Shown here: piece by piece, positions 46,099 through 54,782 of the stretch
How positions within the stretch are numbered: the stretch's first letter is position 1
How the letters are laid out: every line of letters starts with the position of its first letter
Assembly (NCBI GenBank): GCA_947498845.1
Contig: CANMLX010000006.1
Location: forward strand, 1 to 64,000
From: an uncultured Flavobacteriaceae bacterium
GTDB taxonomy: Bacteria > Bacteroidota > Bacteroidia > Flavobacteriales > Flavobacteriaceae
Direction: 5' to 3'
Length of the DNA: 64,000 nt
Position numbers and translations under genes: made by a program
The notes under the pieces: generated by a model
What the model was told of the DNA's origin: nothing
The model's input: the letters and a program-made list of their open reading frames with translations, nothing else
The model's database searches: none

Positions 46099-46461
46099 AT
46101 GAAAAAAGAACTGGTCAAAGAAACTGGAGAAGAATTGAATGGTAATTCTATTGATGCTAACTCAAAAATAGATGCCATAAAGCAACTCATTTTTGGCGAA
46201 AACATACAAGAGTATAATACGGAATTTGAAGCTGTTAAAGCAGATATCCTAGCAAAAAAAGAAGAACTAGAACACTTAATTGATGAAGTAAGGTCTGAAC
46301 TTACTCGTAGTGTTGATTCTCTTAGTACCGATATAAACATAAGAATTACCGACCTAGAAAATTCTATTGAAGAAAAGCTTGAAGCTCTTGATGATAAAAA
46401 AGCTAATCGCAAACTTTTAAGTGAACTTTTTATCAAATTAGGTGAAAAAATTGGTGAATAA
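46099..46461 (+). CDS. Coiled-coil protein, first gene of a small-GTPase operon
   Basis: A 120-residue hydrophilic protein predicted to be mostly helical with a coiled coil over about 40-105 (EFEAVKADILAKKEELEHL, then SVDSLSTDINIRITDLENSI). It has no signal peptide or TM. No family was recognised. Its closing segment (LLSELFIKLGEKIGE) looks like a short amphipathic helix. It is 14 bp upstream of the next gene and has a -7 element at 46063-46070. It probably acts as a cytoplasmic scaffold or effector partner, which is inference from position. Confidence 0.65.
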   Translation: MKKELVKETGEELNGNSIDANSKIDAIKQLIFGENIQEYNTEFEAVKADILAKKEELEHLIDEVRSELTRSVDSLSTDINIRITDLENSIEEKLEALDDKKANRKLLSELFIKLGEKIGE

Positions 46462-46475
46462 ATTGTGCTTTACCA

Positions 46476-47297
46476 ATGATGAATCAAGATGATAAATTAA
46501 ATCTTATAAAAGACATTTTACTTACCGATGAGCGGGAGTTTTCATCTGCCATCGAAAAAAAGATTAATGCGCTTGAAGATATTATCAATAAAAAAAAGAA
46601 TTTATCACCTAAAGTAGATCCAATTGTAGATGAAAAAATTGAACAGTTTGTGAAGGACATTCCTAAAACTTTAGGTCCAACTATTACCCAAACCTTGAAA
46701 GAGGAAATTAAAAATTCTCAAGATGCTGTAGTAGAAGCGCTATACCCTATTCTGGGTAAGATGATAAAACGCTTCATACAAAATGAGATGAAAATCCTAT
46801 CTGAAAAAATTAATAACCAGGTTAACAATGCTTTTTCGTTTAAAGGCTTTTTTAGAAAATTTAAATCTAAGTTTTCTGGTGTAAAAGATGCCGATTTACT
46901 GCTTCAAGAACAAACTAAACCTATTATAGAACAAATAATAGTTATTGAAAAAGGTTCTGGTATTGTTCTAGGAGAATCTCATGAAAACAAAATGATTGAT
47001 GAAGATATGGTGGCAGGGATGCTAACGGCTATAAAGAGTTTTGTTGAAGATGCTTTTTCCAAAGAAAACCAGAATTTACAGCAAATAGAATATGATCTTT
47101 ATACAATTCATTTACAAAATTTTTCCTCTTATTATATAGCTATAATTATCTCTGGAGTATATAATGTCATCTTCAAAAATAAATTAGAAGATCATCTTTT
47201 GGAATTTGCCAGCGAACATTTAAATTCAAAAATCCTTAAAAACAAGGTTTTATTAACTAAAAAATTAAAAGAACATTTTAAAGATGACGACATCTAA
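46476..47297 (+). CDS. Helical protein of unknown function in small-GTPase operon
   Basis: A 273-residue cytoplasmic protein. The N-terminal half (about 1-125) is charged and helical, with VVEALYPILGKMIKRFIQNE; the middle FFRKFKSKFSG segment is basic; the C-terminal half (about 145-260) reads QTKPIIEQIIVIEKGSGIVL and MVAGMLTAIKSFVEDAFSKE, resembling N-terminal regions of OmpA-like proteins found next to small GTPases in some bacteria, here without the OmpA domain. It may sense membrane state or be a GTPase regulator. It overlaps the GTPase gene by 14 bp, suggesting translational coupling. Confidence 0.6.
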   Translation: MMNQDDKLNLIKDILLTDEREFSSAIEKKINALEDIINKKKNLSPKVDPIVDEKIEQFVKDIPKTLGPTITQTLKEEIKNSQDAVVEALYPILGKMIKRFIQNEMKILSEKINNQVNNAFSFKGFFRKFKSKFSGVKDADLLLQEQTKPIIEQIIVIEKGSGIVLGESHENKMIDEDMVAGMLTAIKSFVEDAFSKENQNLQQIEYDLYTIHLQNFSSYYIAIIISGVYNVIFKNKLEDHLLEFASEHLNSKILKNKVLLTKKLKEHFKDDDI

Positions 47298-47769
47298 AAA
47301 AATCGTTTTATTAGGTCATTTTGGAGTTGGAAAAACTTCGCTAATAAGGCGTTTTGTTGAAAATATCTTCACCGAAGATTATAAAGTAACTATCGGTGTG
47401 CATATCTCTAAAAAATCTATTGAAATAGAAGAGAATACTATATCTCTAATTATATGGGATTTAGAAGGACAAGATGATATACAAAAAACAAGAGCCTCTT
47501 ATCTTTTAGGAACTCACGCATTTATTTATGTATTTGATTTATCAAGACCTATTACTTTTAAAAACCTTAATACCGAAATAGAATATTTGAAGACTACCTG
47601 CCCTAATACACCAATTAAAGTAGTAGGAAATAAAATGGATTTAGTAAACAAAGACTATTTAAAACAGAATAACGATGTTTTCGATGGTTTAGTCGATTTT
47701 TTCACAAGTGCTAAAACTGGTAGTAGAGTTGAATTACTTTTTTCTAAATTAGCAAAAGAGCTTATCTAA
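47284..47769 (+). CDS. Ras-superfamily small GTPase (Rab/Rup-like)
   Basis: A 161-residue small GTPase without extensions. G1: GHFGVGKTS (11-19); G2 Thr36 in KVTIG; G3: WDLEGQ (Asp59-Gln63); G4: NKMD (115-118); G5: SAK (141-143). The catalytic Gln that Ras uses is kept. No C-terminal lipidation motif is present. It resembles the eukaryote-like prokaryotic groups more than MglA. It is encoded between a helical protein and a hybrid histidine kinase with 10-14 bp spacings, so it may link to phosphorelay signalling. Confidence 0.88.
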   Translation: MTTSKKIVLLGHFGVGKTSLIRRFVENIFTEDYKVTIGVHISKKSIEIEENTISLIIWDLEGQDDIQKTRASYLLGTHAFIYVFDLSRPITFKNLNTEIEYLKTTCPNTPIKVVGNKMDLVNKDYLKQNNDVFDGLVDFFTSAKTGSRVELLFSKLAKELI

Positions 47770-47779
47770 TTTTAAAAAA

Positions 47780-49297
47780 ATGCTTGAGTTTTATCGAAAA
47801 AAATACCATAAAGATAATTTTCAATATATAGTTATTGACGATTTAGGCAAAGTTGTAGAAACTGAAAACTCTATCTTTTCGCTTTCAAAACATACTTTGC
47901 TACAAGATATTCATCCTTTTTTTGAAATTTTGAATAGTCTGGTTTCTTTAAAGCAAGAGAGTTTTGAATTTTCTTGTGTAAACCTAGATATAGACAACAA
48001 AAGTTTTGTAACAGATATTACCATCCATACAGAAAAAGACAATGAAAATCTTATTATAATCGAAAATTTAACAAACCATTATAATAACTATCAACTTACG
48101 GCACAAACAAGAAATGAGTCTACTATAAATTCCCAAATACTTGAATTAAAAAACCAATACCTTAAAGAAAAAGAAATCTTCAAAGATAATTTTATTGCCA
48201 ACTTTAGTCATCAATTAAGAAATCCAATATCAGCATCTATAATTTTTAGTAATCTTTTGGTTGACAGCAATTTAAATGAAGAGCAAAAGAATTATCTTGA
48301 TATTGTTGTCTCTGCAAATAAAGATTTAAAAAACAGAATTGAAGATATTTTAGATATTTCAAAAATTCAATATGGAAAATTAACCTTAGTAGAAAAAGTT
48401 TTTGATTTAAAACAGCTAATAGATGATATCATATCCGGCTATAGGCATTTAGCAACACTTAAAGGGCTAGATTTTAAAATAGATATAGATGAAAAACTTC
48501 CAGACTTTATTGAAGGAGACCAATACAGGTTTAAACAAATAATTGGTAATATTTTAAATAATGCTATAAGCTTTACTAAAAAAGGGACAATAAGTTTACA
48601 TGTATCGCTTAACTATAAAAGAGCAAATAAAGCGAGTATACATATTGAAATAACAGATACTGGAATAGGCATAGCACCAGAACATATGGATTCTATTTTT
48701 GAACGGTTCACTAAAATAGACGCTGCTATGCATGACAAAAAAAGCACAGGGTTAGGTTTGGCTATTGTTAAATATATAATCTCTGAAATGGGAGGCAATA
48801 TTAATGTAGAAAGTAACGTAGGTAAAGGCTCTAAATTTATATGTAATGTGAGTTTTAAAATCTCCAATTATAACAAAAATTTAAAAAAGGAACTATTAAC
48901 AACTAATCAAGAGCATAAATTAGACAATAAGTACACTCTTTTATTAGTTGAAGATACCGAATTAATGCAATTGAGTATATTAAAAATATTAGCTGCTACA
49001 GGTAACTTCTACTTAAATATAGTTGGTAAAGAAAAAGACGTTTTACCTTCCTTAGTAAATCAAAATGCAGATTTAATATTATTATCCAATACCCTAGAAA
49101 ATTTTTCTACTATTGAATTAATATCTTCTATTAGAAATCTATCCAAATCCTACAAAAAAACACCTATTATATTATTATCTTCTGAAGCTTACAAAGAAGA
49201 TATTAAGCGTTTTAAAAAAGCTGGAGTAACAGATGTGCTTACCAAACCATTTGATCCAGAAGATATGCTTTCTAAAATTTACAACTACTTAAAATAA
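47780..49297 (+). CDS. Hybrid histidine kinase with degenerate receiver domain
   Basis: A 505-residue cytoplasmic kinase without TM helices. Domains: N-terminal sensory-like region (1-120), HisKA with FSHQLRNPISAS (His144), HATPase with N box (NILNNAI), G1 DTGIGIAPEH and G2 GLGLAI (about 245-360), and a C-terminal receiver (about 385-505). The receiver keeps its acidic pair (LLVEDTE), Ser in LLSSEA and Lys in LTKPFDP. The phosphoacceptor position reads ADLILLSNT, so Ser436 replaces Asp. It is the last gene of the small-GTPase operon; its stop codon coincides with the end of the repeat element at 49295. Confidence 0.88.
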   Translation: MLEFYRKKYHKDNFQYIVIDDLGKVVETENSIFSLSKHTLLQDIHPFFEILNSLVSLKQESFEFSCVNLDIDNKSFVTDITIHTEKDNENLIIIENLTNHYNNYQLTAQTRNESTINSQILELKNQYLKEKEIFKDNFIANFSHQLRNPISASIIFSNLLVDSNLNEEQKNYLDIVVSANKDLKNRIEDILDISKIQYGKLTLVEKVFDLKQLIDDIISGYRHLATLKGLDFKIDIDEKLPDFIEGDQYRFKQIIGNILNNAISFTKKGTISLHVSLNYKRANKASIHIEITDTGIGIAPEHMDSIFERFTKIDAAMHDKKSTGLGLAIVKYIISEMGGNINVESNVGKGSKFICNVSFKISNYNKNLKKELLTTNQEHKLDNKYTLLLVEDTELMQLSILKILAATGNFYLNIVGKEKDVLPSLVNQNADLILLSNTLENFSTIELISSIRNLSKSYKKTPIILLSSEAYKEDIKRFKKAGVTDVLTKPFDPEDMLSKIYNYLK

Positions 49298-49546
49298 CCT
49301 GAGTTCGACCTAAGAACACTATTTTTTTAATACAAAGACCTCTCTATTAAGCCCTTAAACTTAAACAAGTGTAATAAGTACTCTTAGAAGCCATGAAAAT
49401 ATATTAAATTCTAGCTAAAAACCACTAAACAAGCCATCTTCTTCCTTAAATTACAATAAACTAGCCAGCTAGTCTATCATAATTATAAGTTGAATCTAGC
49501 ATGTTTATTGAATTTTATCTATGATTCTTAAATCGAGCTCAGGTTA
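49295..49546. repeat. MITE-like element, 252 bp, TAACCTGAG ends
   Basis: Terminal inverted repeats of 22 bp (49295-49316 and 49525-49546) agree at 19 positions; both start TAACCTGAG. There is no coding capacity. The left end supplies the TAA stop of the hybrid kinase. It fills nearly the whole 257-bp gap before the convergent AAA ATPase gene. Related ends occur at 8846 and about 9259. Confidence 0.65.
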
Positions 49547-49554
49547 AAATAGAA

Positions 49555-51072
49555 TTACAACCCGTTTATAAAACTGCCATAAGGGTCTTTAAATTGCGTG
49601 CTTTTAGAGATTCTATTTTTACTTAGTAATTTAAACTCTGCTAAAGCCCAAAGCACAAATTCCTTTATAAAATAACTATCTTGTTTATTTAAATTAGGTT
49701 GGTATTCTCCTAATAAATCATCTAACGGAGAAATATGGTCCAATATACTTTTATAGGTTTTATCTCTTAAATCGTCTGCTAACTCAAAACCTTCTTCTTG
49801 ATTAAAAAACCAAGATACAATGTTATCATATGGTGTGTCTTCATTTTGCTTTTTTAATTTTTCAATCTTGGGAAAATAGGTTTCAAATAAACTTTTAACA
49901 GCTTCACCTATTAAATTATAAGCTACTACTGCTGCTCCCTCCTGCTCTCCTTCATACACCAACTCTACTTTTCCTGTAATAGCTGGAATCACCCCTAAAA
50001 AATCACTTAACCTAAGCGTAGTTTTCTCATCTCCTGTAATTAAAGCACGACGCTCAGCAGTACTTAACAAATTCTCAAAAGCTGTAATACTTAATCTAGC
50101 GCTTACACCACTTTTTGCATCTATATACTCACTATTTCTAGCTTCAAAAACAATTTGTTCCAATAAGTCTCTAGCTAAATCTGGAACTATTACTGTTTCT
50201 TTTTGATTTTCTACTAAACGAGACTCTTGAGCAGTAATTAAACGAGCAGTCTCAATATTTTCTGGGTAATGCGTTAAGATTTGCGATCCTATTCTATCTT
50301 TAAGCGGCGTTACAATACTTCCTCTATTGGTATAATCTTCTGGATTAGCTGTAAATAAAAATTGAATATCTAAAGGTAATCGCAACTTGAATCCTCTAAT
50401 TTGGATATCTCCTTCTTGTAAAATATTAAATAAAGCCACCTGTATTCTGGCCTGTAAATCTGGTAATTCGTTAATTACAAAAATACACCTATTAGCTCTA
50501 GGTATCATACCATAATGAATCACACGATCGTCTGCATAACTTAGTTTTAAATTAGCCGCTTTTATAGGATCAACATCTCCTATAATGTCTGCTACTGTAA
50601 CATCTGGAGTGGCTAATTTTTCGGCAAAACGCTCACTTCTATGTAACCATGAAATAGGTGTAGCATCACCCTGCTCTTTTATTAATTCTATAGCATATCT
50701 TGAAATGGGTTTAAAAGGATCATCATTCACTTCCGAACCTTCAACTATAGGAATATATTCATCTAAAAGATTTAACATTAAACGTGCTAAACGCGTTTTA
50801 GCCTGTCCTCTTAATCCTAGTAAGTTAATGTTATGTCTAGATAAAATAGCACGCTCTAACTCTGGAATTACTGTATTTTCGTAGCCATGAACACCGACAA
50901 AAACAGTGTCTTTATTTTTTATTTTTTCAACAAGATTATCTCGTAATTCGTCTTTTATAGATTTAGATTGGTACCCTGTTTTTTTTAATGCTTTTAATGT
51001 TGTAGGCCTCTCCCCACCCCTCTCCAAAGGAGAGGGAGCTGTTACCTGCTTGTTATTTTTAGTTTCACTCAT
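49555..51072 (-). CDS. MoxR/Mg-chelatase-like AAA+ ATPase
   Basis: A 505-residue AAA+ protein of the MoxR / magnesium-chelatase I type. Walker A-like GLRGQAKTR, Walker B-like CIFVINELPDL, sensor region FTANPEDYTNRGSIV, with a long C-terminal helical part. It is followed after 58 bp by a VWA-domain protein; MoxR-VWA pairs act as chaperones in metal insertion or protein activation. Near the N-terminus, residues 12-22 (APSPLERGGER) are the translation of a GC-rich mobile palindrome (51009-51038). The frame stays open, so the protein is probably functional. Confidence 0.87.
   Translation of the reverse strand: MSETKNNKQVTAPSPLERGGERPTTLKALKKTGYQSKSIKDELRDNLVEKIKNKDTVFVGVHGYENTVIPELERAILSRHNINLLGLRGQAKTRLARLMLNLLDEYIPIVEGSEVNDDPFKPISRYAIELIKEQGDATPISWLHRSERFAEKLATPDVTVADIIGDVDPIKAANLKLSYADDRVIHYGMIPRANRCIFVINELPDLQARIQVALFNILQEGDIQIRGFKLRLPLDIQFLFTANPEDYTNRGSIVTPLKDRIGSQILTHYPENIETARLITAQESRLVENQKETVIVPDLARDLLEQIVFEARNSEYIDAKSGVSARLSITAFENLLSTAERRALITGDEKTTLRLSDFLGVIPAITGKVELVYEGEQEGAAVVAYNLIGEAVKSLFETYFPKIEKLKKQNEDTPYDNIVSWFFNQEEGFELADDLRDKTYKSILDHISPLDDLLGEYQPNLNKQDSYFIKEFVLWALAEFKLLSKNRISKSTQFKDPYGSFINGL
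51009..51038 (-). repeat. GC-rich palindromic repeat in frame in the AAA ATPase gene
   Basis: Palindrome CCCTCTCCAAAGGAGAGGG preceded by a CTCCCCA tail, the same family as the fad intergenic copies. It is read as PSPLERGGER in the protein. Confidence 0.85.
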
Positions 51073-51100
51073 AATAATATTTTATTTTCCCATTTTAGTA

Positions 51101-51130
51101 CTCCTCCCCTTTGGGGAGGTTGGGTGGGGC
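51101..51130. repeat. GC-rich palindromic repeat between the AAA and VWA genes
   Basis: CCTCCCCTTTGGGGAGG with the tail TTGGGTGGGG; it ends at the base adjoining the stop codon of the VWA gene. Confidence 0.85.
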
Positions 51131-52258
51131 TCATCCCCTAATCCTCTTCTTTCTATTAGTTTCGTAATCCTCAAAAATCATTTCTCCAAGGCCTTTTAAA
51201 CCCGTATAAAATGCCTTTCCTTGATTGGCATAGGTAAATTCTCGAACAAACTGCATTAGATAGTCATCTTTAGCTATCATAAATGTAGTAATGGGTATAT
51301 GTAACTTTCTAGCTTGTTGTGCCATCATATAGCACTTGCCTACAATATAATTATCTAAGCCCATACTATTTTTATAGTATTGACCATCTTTCATACGTAA
51401 ACAACTAGGTTTACCATCTGTTATCATGAAAATTTGCTTATTGGTATTACGTTTTCGTCTCAATAAATCCATAGCTAATTCTAACCCTGCTACTGTATTG
51501 GTATGGTAAGGACCTACTTTTAAATAGGGAAGATCTTTAATTTCTATTTGCCATGCATCATTACCAAATACTAATATATCCAGAGTATCTTTTGGATATC
51601 TGGTAGTGATTAATTCGGCTAGTGCCATTGCCACCTTCTTTGCTGGTGTAATACGGTCTTCTCCATAAAGAATCATACTATGGCTAATATCTATCATGAG
51701 TACCGTACTCATTTGCGATTTATGCATAGCTTCTTCAACAACCAGATCATCTTCAGAAAGTGTAAAATCTGAAATCCCATGGTTTATTTGAGCGTTCTTT
51801 AAACTCTCTGTCATGGATACCTTATCTAAAGCATCACCAAATTGATAATTTCTAAAATCCCCTGTATGCTCATCTCCTATACCTGGACTTTTACTTTTAT
51901 GATTGCCTTGTCCGCTGCGTTTTATCTTTCCAAAAATTTGATCTAATGCTTGTTGCCTAATAGCACGCTCTGTTTTTGCCGTAATCGCTAAGGATCCATT
52001 ACCATCTGGATCTATCTCTTCTTTTAAATAGCCTTTCTTTTTTAAATCTTCAATAAAATCGTCGATTGTATATTCAGGGGTGGTTAATTTATATTCTTTA
52101 TCCAACGCTTTTAACCAATCTATAGCTTCATCAAAATCACCAGAAGTATGGGTAATTAATTCTTTAAAAATTTCAAATAATTTATCAAAAGGAGATTTAT
52201 AAGGTTCTTTATATGTTTTAAACACAAAGCCTCCTCTTATTTTATCTTTATTGCTCAT
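51131..52258 (-). CDS. VWA-domain protein, partner of the AAA ATPase
   Basis: A 375-residue protein with a C-terminal von Willebrand A domain (about 180-350). The MIDAS motif is complete: DISHS near 195, the Thr-containing loop and MITDGKPS. The N-terminal half is helical and charged. It is first in the minus-strand pair, upstream of the AAA gene. Such pairs assemble as ATPase-adaptor complexes; the client here is unknown. Confidence 0.87.
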   Translation of the reverse strand: MSNKDKIRGGFVFKTYKEPYKSPFDKLFEIFKELITHTSGDFDEAIDWLKALDKEYKLTTPEYTIDDFIEDLKKKGYLKEEIDPDGNGSLAITAKTERAIRQQALDQIFGKIKRSGQGNHKSKSPGIGDEHTGDFRNYQFGDALDKVSMTESLKNAQINHGISDFTLSEDDLVVEEAMHKSQMSTVLMIDISHSMILYGEDRITPAKKVAMALAELITTRYPKDTLDILVFGNDAWQIEIKDLPYLKVGPYHTNTVAGLELAMDLLRRKRNTNKQIFMITDGKPSCLRMKDGQYYKNSMGLDNYIVGKCYMMAQQARKLHIPITTFMIAKDDYLMQFVREFTYANQGKAFYTGLKGLGEMIFEDYETNRKKRIRG

Positions 52259-52437
52259 AGATGTATAAAAATACCATTTTTTATTATAAGAGTAATTCTA
52301 AACTATTAGATTTATCGATAGTTTAACATGGTTTTATATAATTTTTACAAATCGCAAAAGATCTTATAGATTATTGATATTTCTTGTAATTGATTGCAGA
52401 TTACCTTAACTTTCGGGTAAAATTAAACCCTCTAAAA

Positions 52438-53067
52438 ATGAAAAAAATAAGCGTTTTATTATTAGCTTTAACTTTAGGTTTTACTTCATGTAAAAACGAA
52501 AAAAAAGAGACTCCAAAAGCGTCTACACCTGAAGCTGTTACTACAGAAAAATACGTTATTAAACCCGAAGGTACTTCTGTAAAATGGACAGCCTACAAAA
52601 CAACCGAAAAAAAAGGAGTTGGTGGTGAATTTACTAGTGTTAATTTTGAAACTCAATCTGGCGAATCGCCTCAACAGGCATTGAATAATTTAAAATTTTC
52701 TATCCCAATAAGTAGTCTTTTCACTAATGACGCTACAAACACAAGAGATGCAAAAATAAAAACATCTTTTTTTGGTTCTATGTTAGATACCGATATTTTA
52801 AAAGGGACTATTAAATATATTGATAACACTTGTACTGTAGCACTAACCATGAATGGTATTACTCATGATTTACCATTAAATGTTAACATTAGTGATGAAA
52901 GACGTGTTACAATGAGTGGCGTTATGAACCTTAAAGACTGGAATGCTTTAGACGCTTTGGCAGCTTTAAATAAAGTTTGTTTTGATTTGCATAAAGGTCC
53001 TGATGGAGTAAGTAAAACTTGGGAAGATGTAGCCATTGAAGTGAGTACGTTTCTTAGGAAGAATTAA
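52438..53067 (+). CDS. YceI-family lipoprotein
   Basis: A 209-residue protein with a lipoprotein signal (LALTLGFTSC, Cys18) and a YceI domain (about 38-205), a lipocalin-like fold that binds isoprenoid or other lipids; SVKWTAYKTTEKKGVGGEF and MNGITHDLPLNVN are recognisable. ATG 52438 is used because the signal starts there; a frame extension to 52390 adds 16 residues that would disrupt it. It is followed 30 bp later by another lipoprotein gene. Confidence 0.88.
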   Translation: MKKISVLLLALTLGFTSCKNEKKETPKASTPEAVTTEKYVIKPEGTSVKWTAYKTTEKKGVGGEFTSVNFETQSGESPQQALNNLKFSIPISSLFTNDATNTRDAKIKTSFFGSMLDTDILKGTIKYIDNTCTVALTMNGITHDLPLNVNISDERRVTMSGVMNLKDWNALDALAALNKVCFDLHKGPDGVSKTWEDVAIEVSTFLRKN

Positions 53068-53097
53068 GGGCTACCTATATAATTAACACAATACGGC

Positions 53098-53445
53098 ATG
53101 AAAAAAGTATTTACAGTTATTTTTACGTCATTGATGTTAACTTCATGTAGTAATAATACACTATGTAGTAAATATTTATGCGAAACATCAAACGGGGAAT
53201 TTGGATCTGTATTACATTTTAAAAAAGGAGGTGAATTATTTTTAGATTTAGTCACCAATGACTTGGTTAAACGTAACCCAGAATTAGCTAGTAAAATAAA
53301 TGTACCTGGAGACTATGAAATTGCAGATGATAAAATCATCATAAAATATTTTGATGGTTATCAAACTCATACATTGACTAAAACAGATGACAAATTAACT
53401 TCAACCTCTGATTTATTTAAATCATGTACGTGTAAAACAAAATAA
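53098..53445 (+). CDS. Small lipoprotein of unknown function
   Basis: A 115-residue lipoprotein (FTSLMLTSC, Cys17) with a beta-rich mature part (GEFGSVLHFKKGGELFLDLV; DYEIADDKIIIKYFDGY) and four further cysteines, including a CTC near the C-terminus and the C-x6-C near the N-terminus, perhaps two disulfides. No family was recognised. It may be cotranscribed with the yceI gene. Confidence 0.65.
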   Translation: MKKVFTVIFTSLMLTSCSNNTLCSKYLCETSNGEFGSVLHFKKGGELFLDLVTNDLVKRNPELASKINVPGDYEIADDKIIIKYFDGYQTHTLTKTDDKLTSTSDLFKSCTCKTK

Positions 53446-53552
53446 ATTTCACCAAGTAGATTATAAAAACTAACTATTACATAATAAATTCTGTTAATAA
53501 CTTCTATGTAAGTATTGAGTCAAAAATTCTACTTTTGTTTTAACAAATTAAA

Positions 53553-54539
53553 ATGATTATGGCAGAAGAAATAGAAAGAGTAAAAAACTTAATTATTGGT
53601 TCTGGTCCAGCGGGCTATACAGCTGCAATTTATGCAGCAAGAGCAAATATGAGTCCCGTTTTATATCAAGGTGCACAACCAGGAGGACAATTAACTACGA
53701 CTAACGAAGTTGAAAATTTTCCAGGTTATCCAGATGGTATAACGGGTCCAGAAATGATGATGGAGTTACAAAAGCAAGCTGAACGTTTTGAAACAGATGT
53801 TCGAAATGGTTGGATTACTAAAGTTGATTTTTCTGGTGATGTTCATAAGGTATGGGTCAATGACACGAAAGAAATTCATGCTGATACGGTAATTATATCT
53901 ACAGGAGCTTCGGCTAAATACTTAGGATTGGAATCTGAACAAAAATACTTAAAATTAGGAGGAGGCGTTTCTGCATGTGCGGTATGTGATGGGTTTTTCT
54001 ACAGAAATCAGGAAGTAATAATTGTTGGAGCGGGAGATTCTGCTTGTGAGGAAGCGCATTACCTATCTAAATTATGTAAAAAAGTAACTATGTTGGTAAG
54101 ACGTGACGCGTTTAGAGCATCTAAGATCATGGAAGCTCGTGTGCGCAATACAGAAAATATAGACATTTTATTCAACACAGAAACCGATGAAGTTTTAGGT
54201 GATGGGCAAGTGGTTACTGGTGTTCGTGTTTTCAATAATAAAACTGGAGAGAAAAAAGAAATTCCTGTAACTGGCTTTTTTGTAGCTATAGGACATAAAC
54301 CAAACACAGATATTTTTAAAGATTATCTAGATTTAGATGAAACTGGTTACATTATTAATGTCCCTGGTAGTTCCAAAACAAATATAGAAGGTGTATTTGT
54401 ATCTGGTGATGCCGCAGACCATGTTTATAGACAAGCTGTAACAGCTGCTGGCACTGGCTGTATGGCTGCTCTTGATGCAGAACGTTATTTGGCCGCTAAA
54501 GACGCTAATTTTGAGGTTTCTACATCTACTTACAATTAA
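53553..54539 (+). CDS. trxB: Thioredoxin-disulfide reductase
   Basis: A 328-residue flavoprotein: FAD motif IIGSGPAGYTAAIYAARA, redox-active pair CAVC in SACAVCDGFFY, NADPH motif IIVGAGDSACEEA, and C-terminal FAD motif GVFVSGDAADH. It reduces thioredoxin with NADPH. Met3 (53559) is an equally good start and gives the N-terminus MAEEIERVKNLIIGSG more typical of the family. A TACTTTTG -7-like element lies at 53530-53537 and a strong terminator at 54570-54603. Confidence 0.95.
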   Translation: MIMAEEIERVKNLIIGSGPAGYTAAIYAARANMSPVLYQGAQPGGQLTTTNEVENFPGYPDGITGPEMMMELQKQAERFETDVRNGWITKVDFSGDVHKVWVNDTKEIHADTVIISTGASAKYLGLESEQKYLKLGGGVSACAVCDGFFYRNQEVIIVGAGDSACEEAHYLSKLCKKVTMLVRRDAFRASKIMEARVRNTENIDILFNTETDEVLGDGQVVTGVRVFNNKTGEKKEIPVTGFFVAIGHKPNTDIFKDYLDLDETGYIINVPGSSKTNIEGVFVSGDAADHVYRQAVTAAGTGCMAALDAERYLAAKDANFEVSTSTYN

Positions 54540-54569
54540 AACACACAATGTTTTTATAGTATATATATA

Positions 54570-54603
54570 AAAATAGCCAAAGTAAATTTACTTTGGCTAT
54601 TTT
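54570..54603. terminator. Terminator after trxB (34-bp perfect palindrome)
   Basis: Two perfect 17-bp arms beginning AAAATAGCCAAAGTAAA, followed by a T-rich run; 30 bp after the trxB stop codon. Confidence 0.85.
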
Positions 54604-54646
54604 AGTTTTTGTAATTTTATTAAAAAGTAGTTTCTTTGGCCTCTCA

Positions 54647-54662
54647 ATAATTCGGGATGTGG
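54647..54662 (+). repeat. 16-bp direct copy of the tRNA-Pro 5' boundary
   Basis: ATAATTCGGGATGTGG occurs here and at 54777-54792, where it covers the leader and first ten bases of tRNA-Pro. The copy here is followed by unrelated sequence. It may be a remnant of a duplicated tRNA or of past recombination. A perfect hairpin ATTACACC-TTT-GGTGTAAT lies between the two at 54702-54720. Confidence 0.5.
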
Positions 54663-54782
54663 TCTCTCGACTTCGTTTGAGATAAACTCCGTCTGGAAAA
54701 TATTACACCTTTGGTGTAATTGCCTTAAAAAAAACAACTGTAAAGTTTTTATGTTTTAAGTGAATATTAAATTGATATAATT

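Noticed and set aside
46074..46436. Minus-strand frame of 120 residues opposite the coiled-coil gene
   Set aside because: Serine-rich mirror of a Glu/Lys/Leu-rich coiled coil; the plus strand has the promoter, spacing and operon context.
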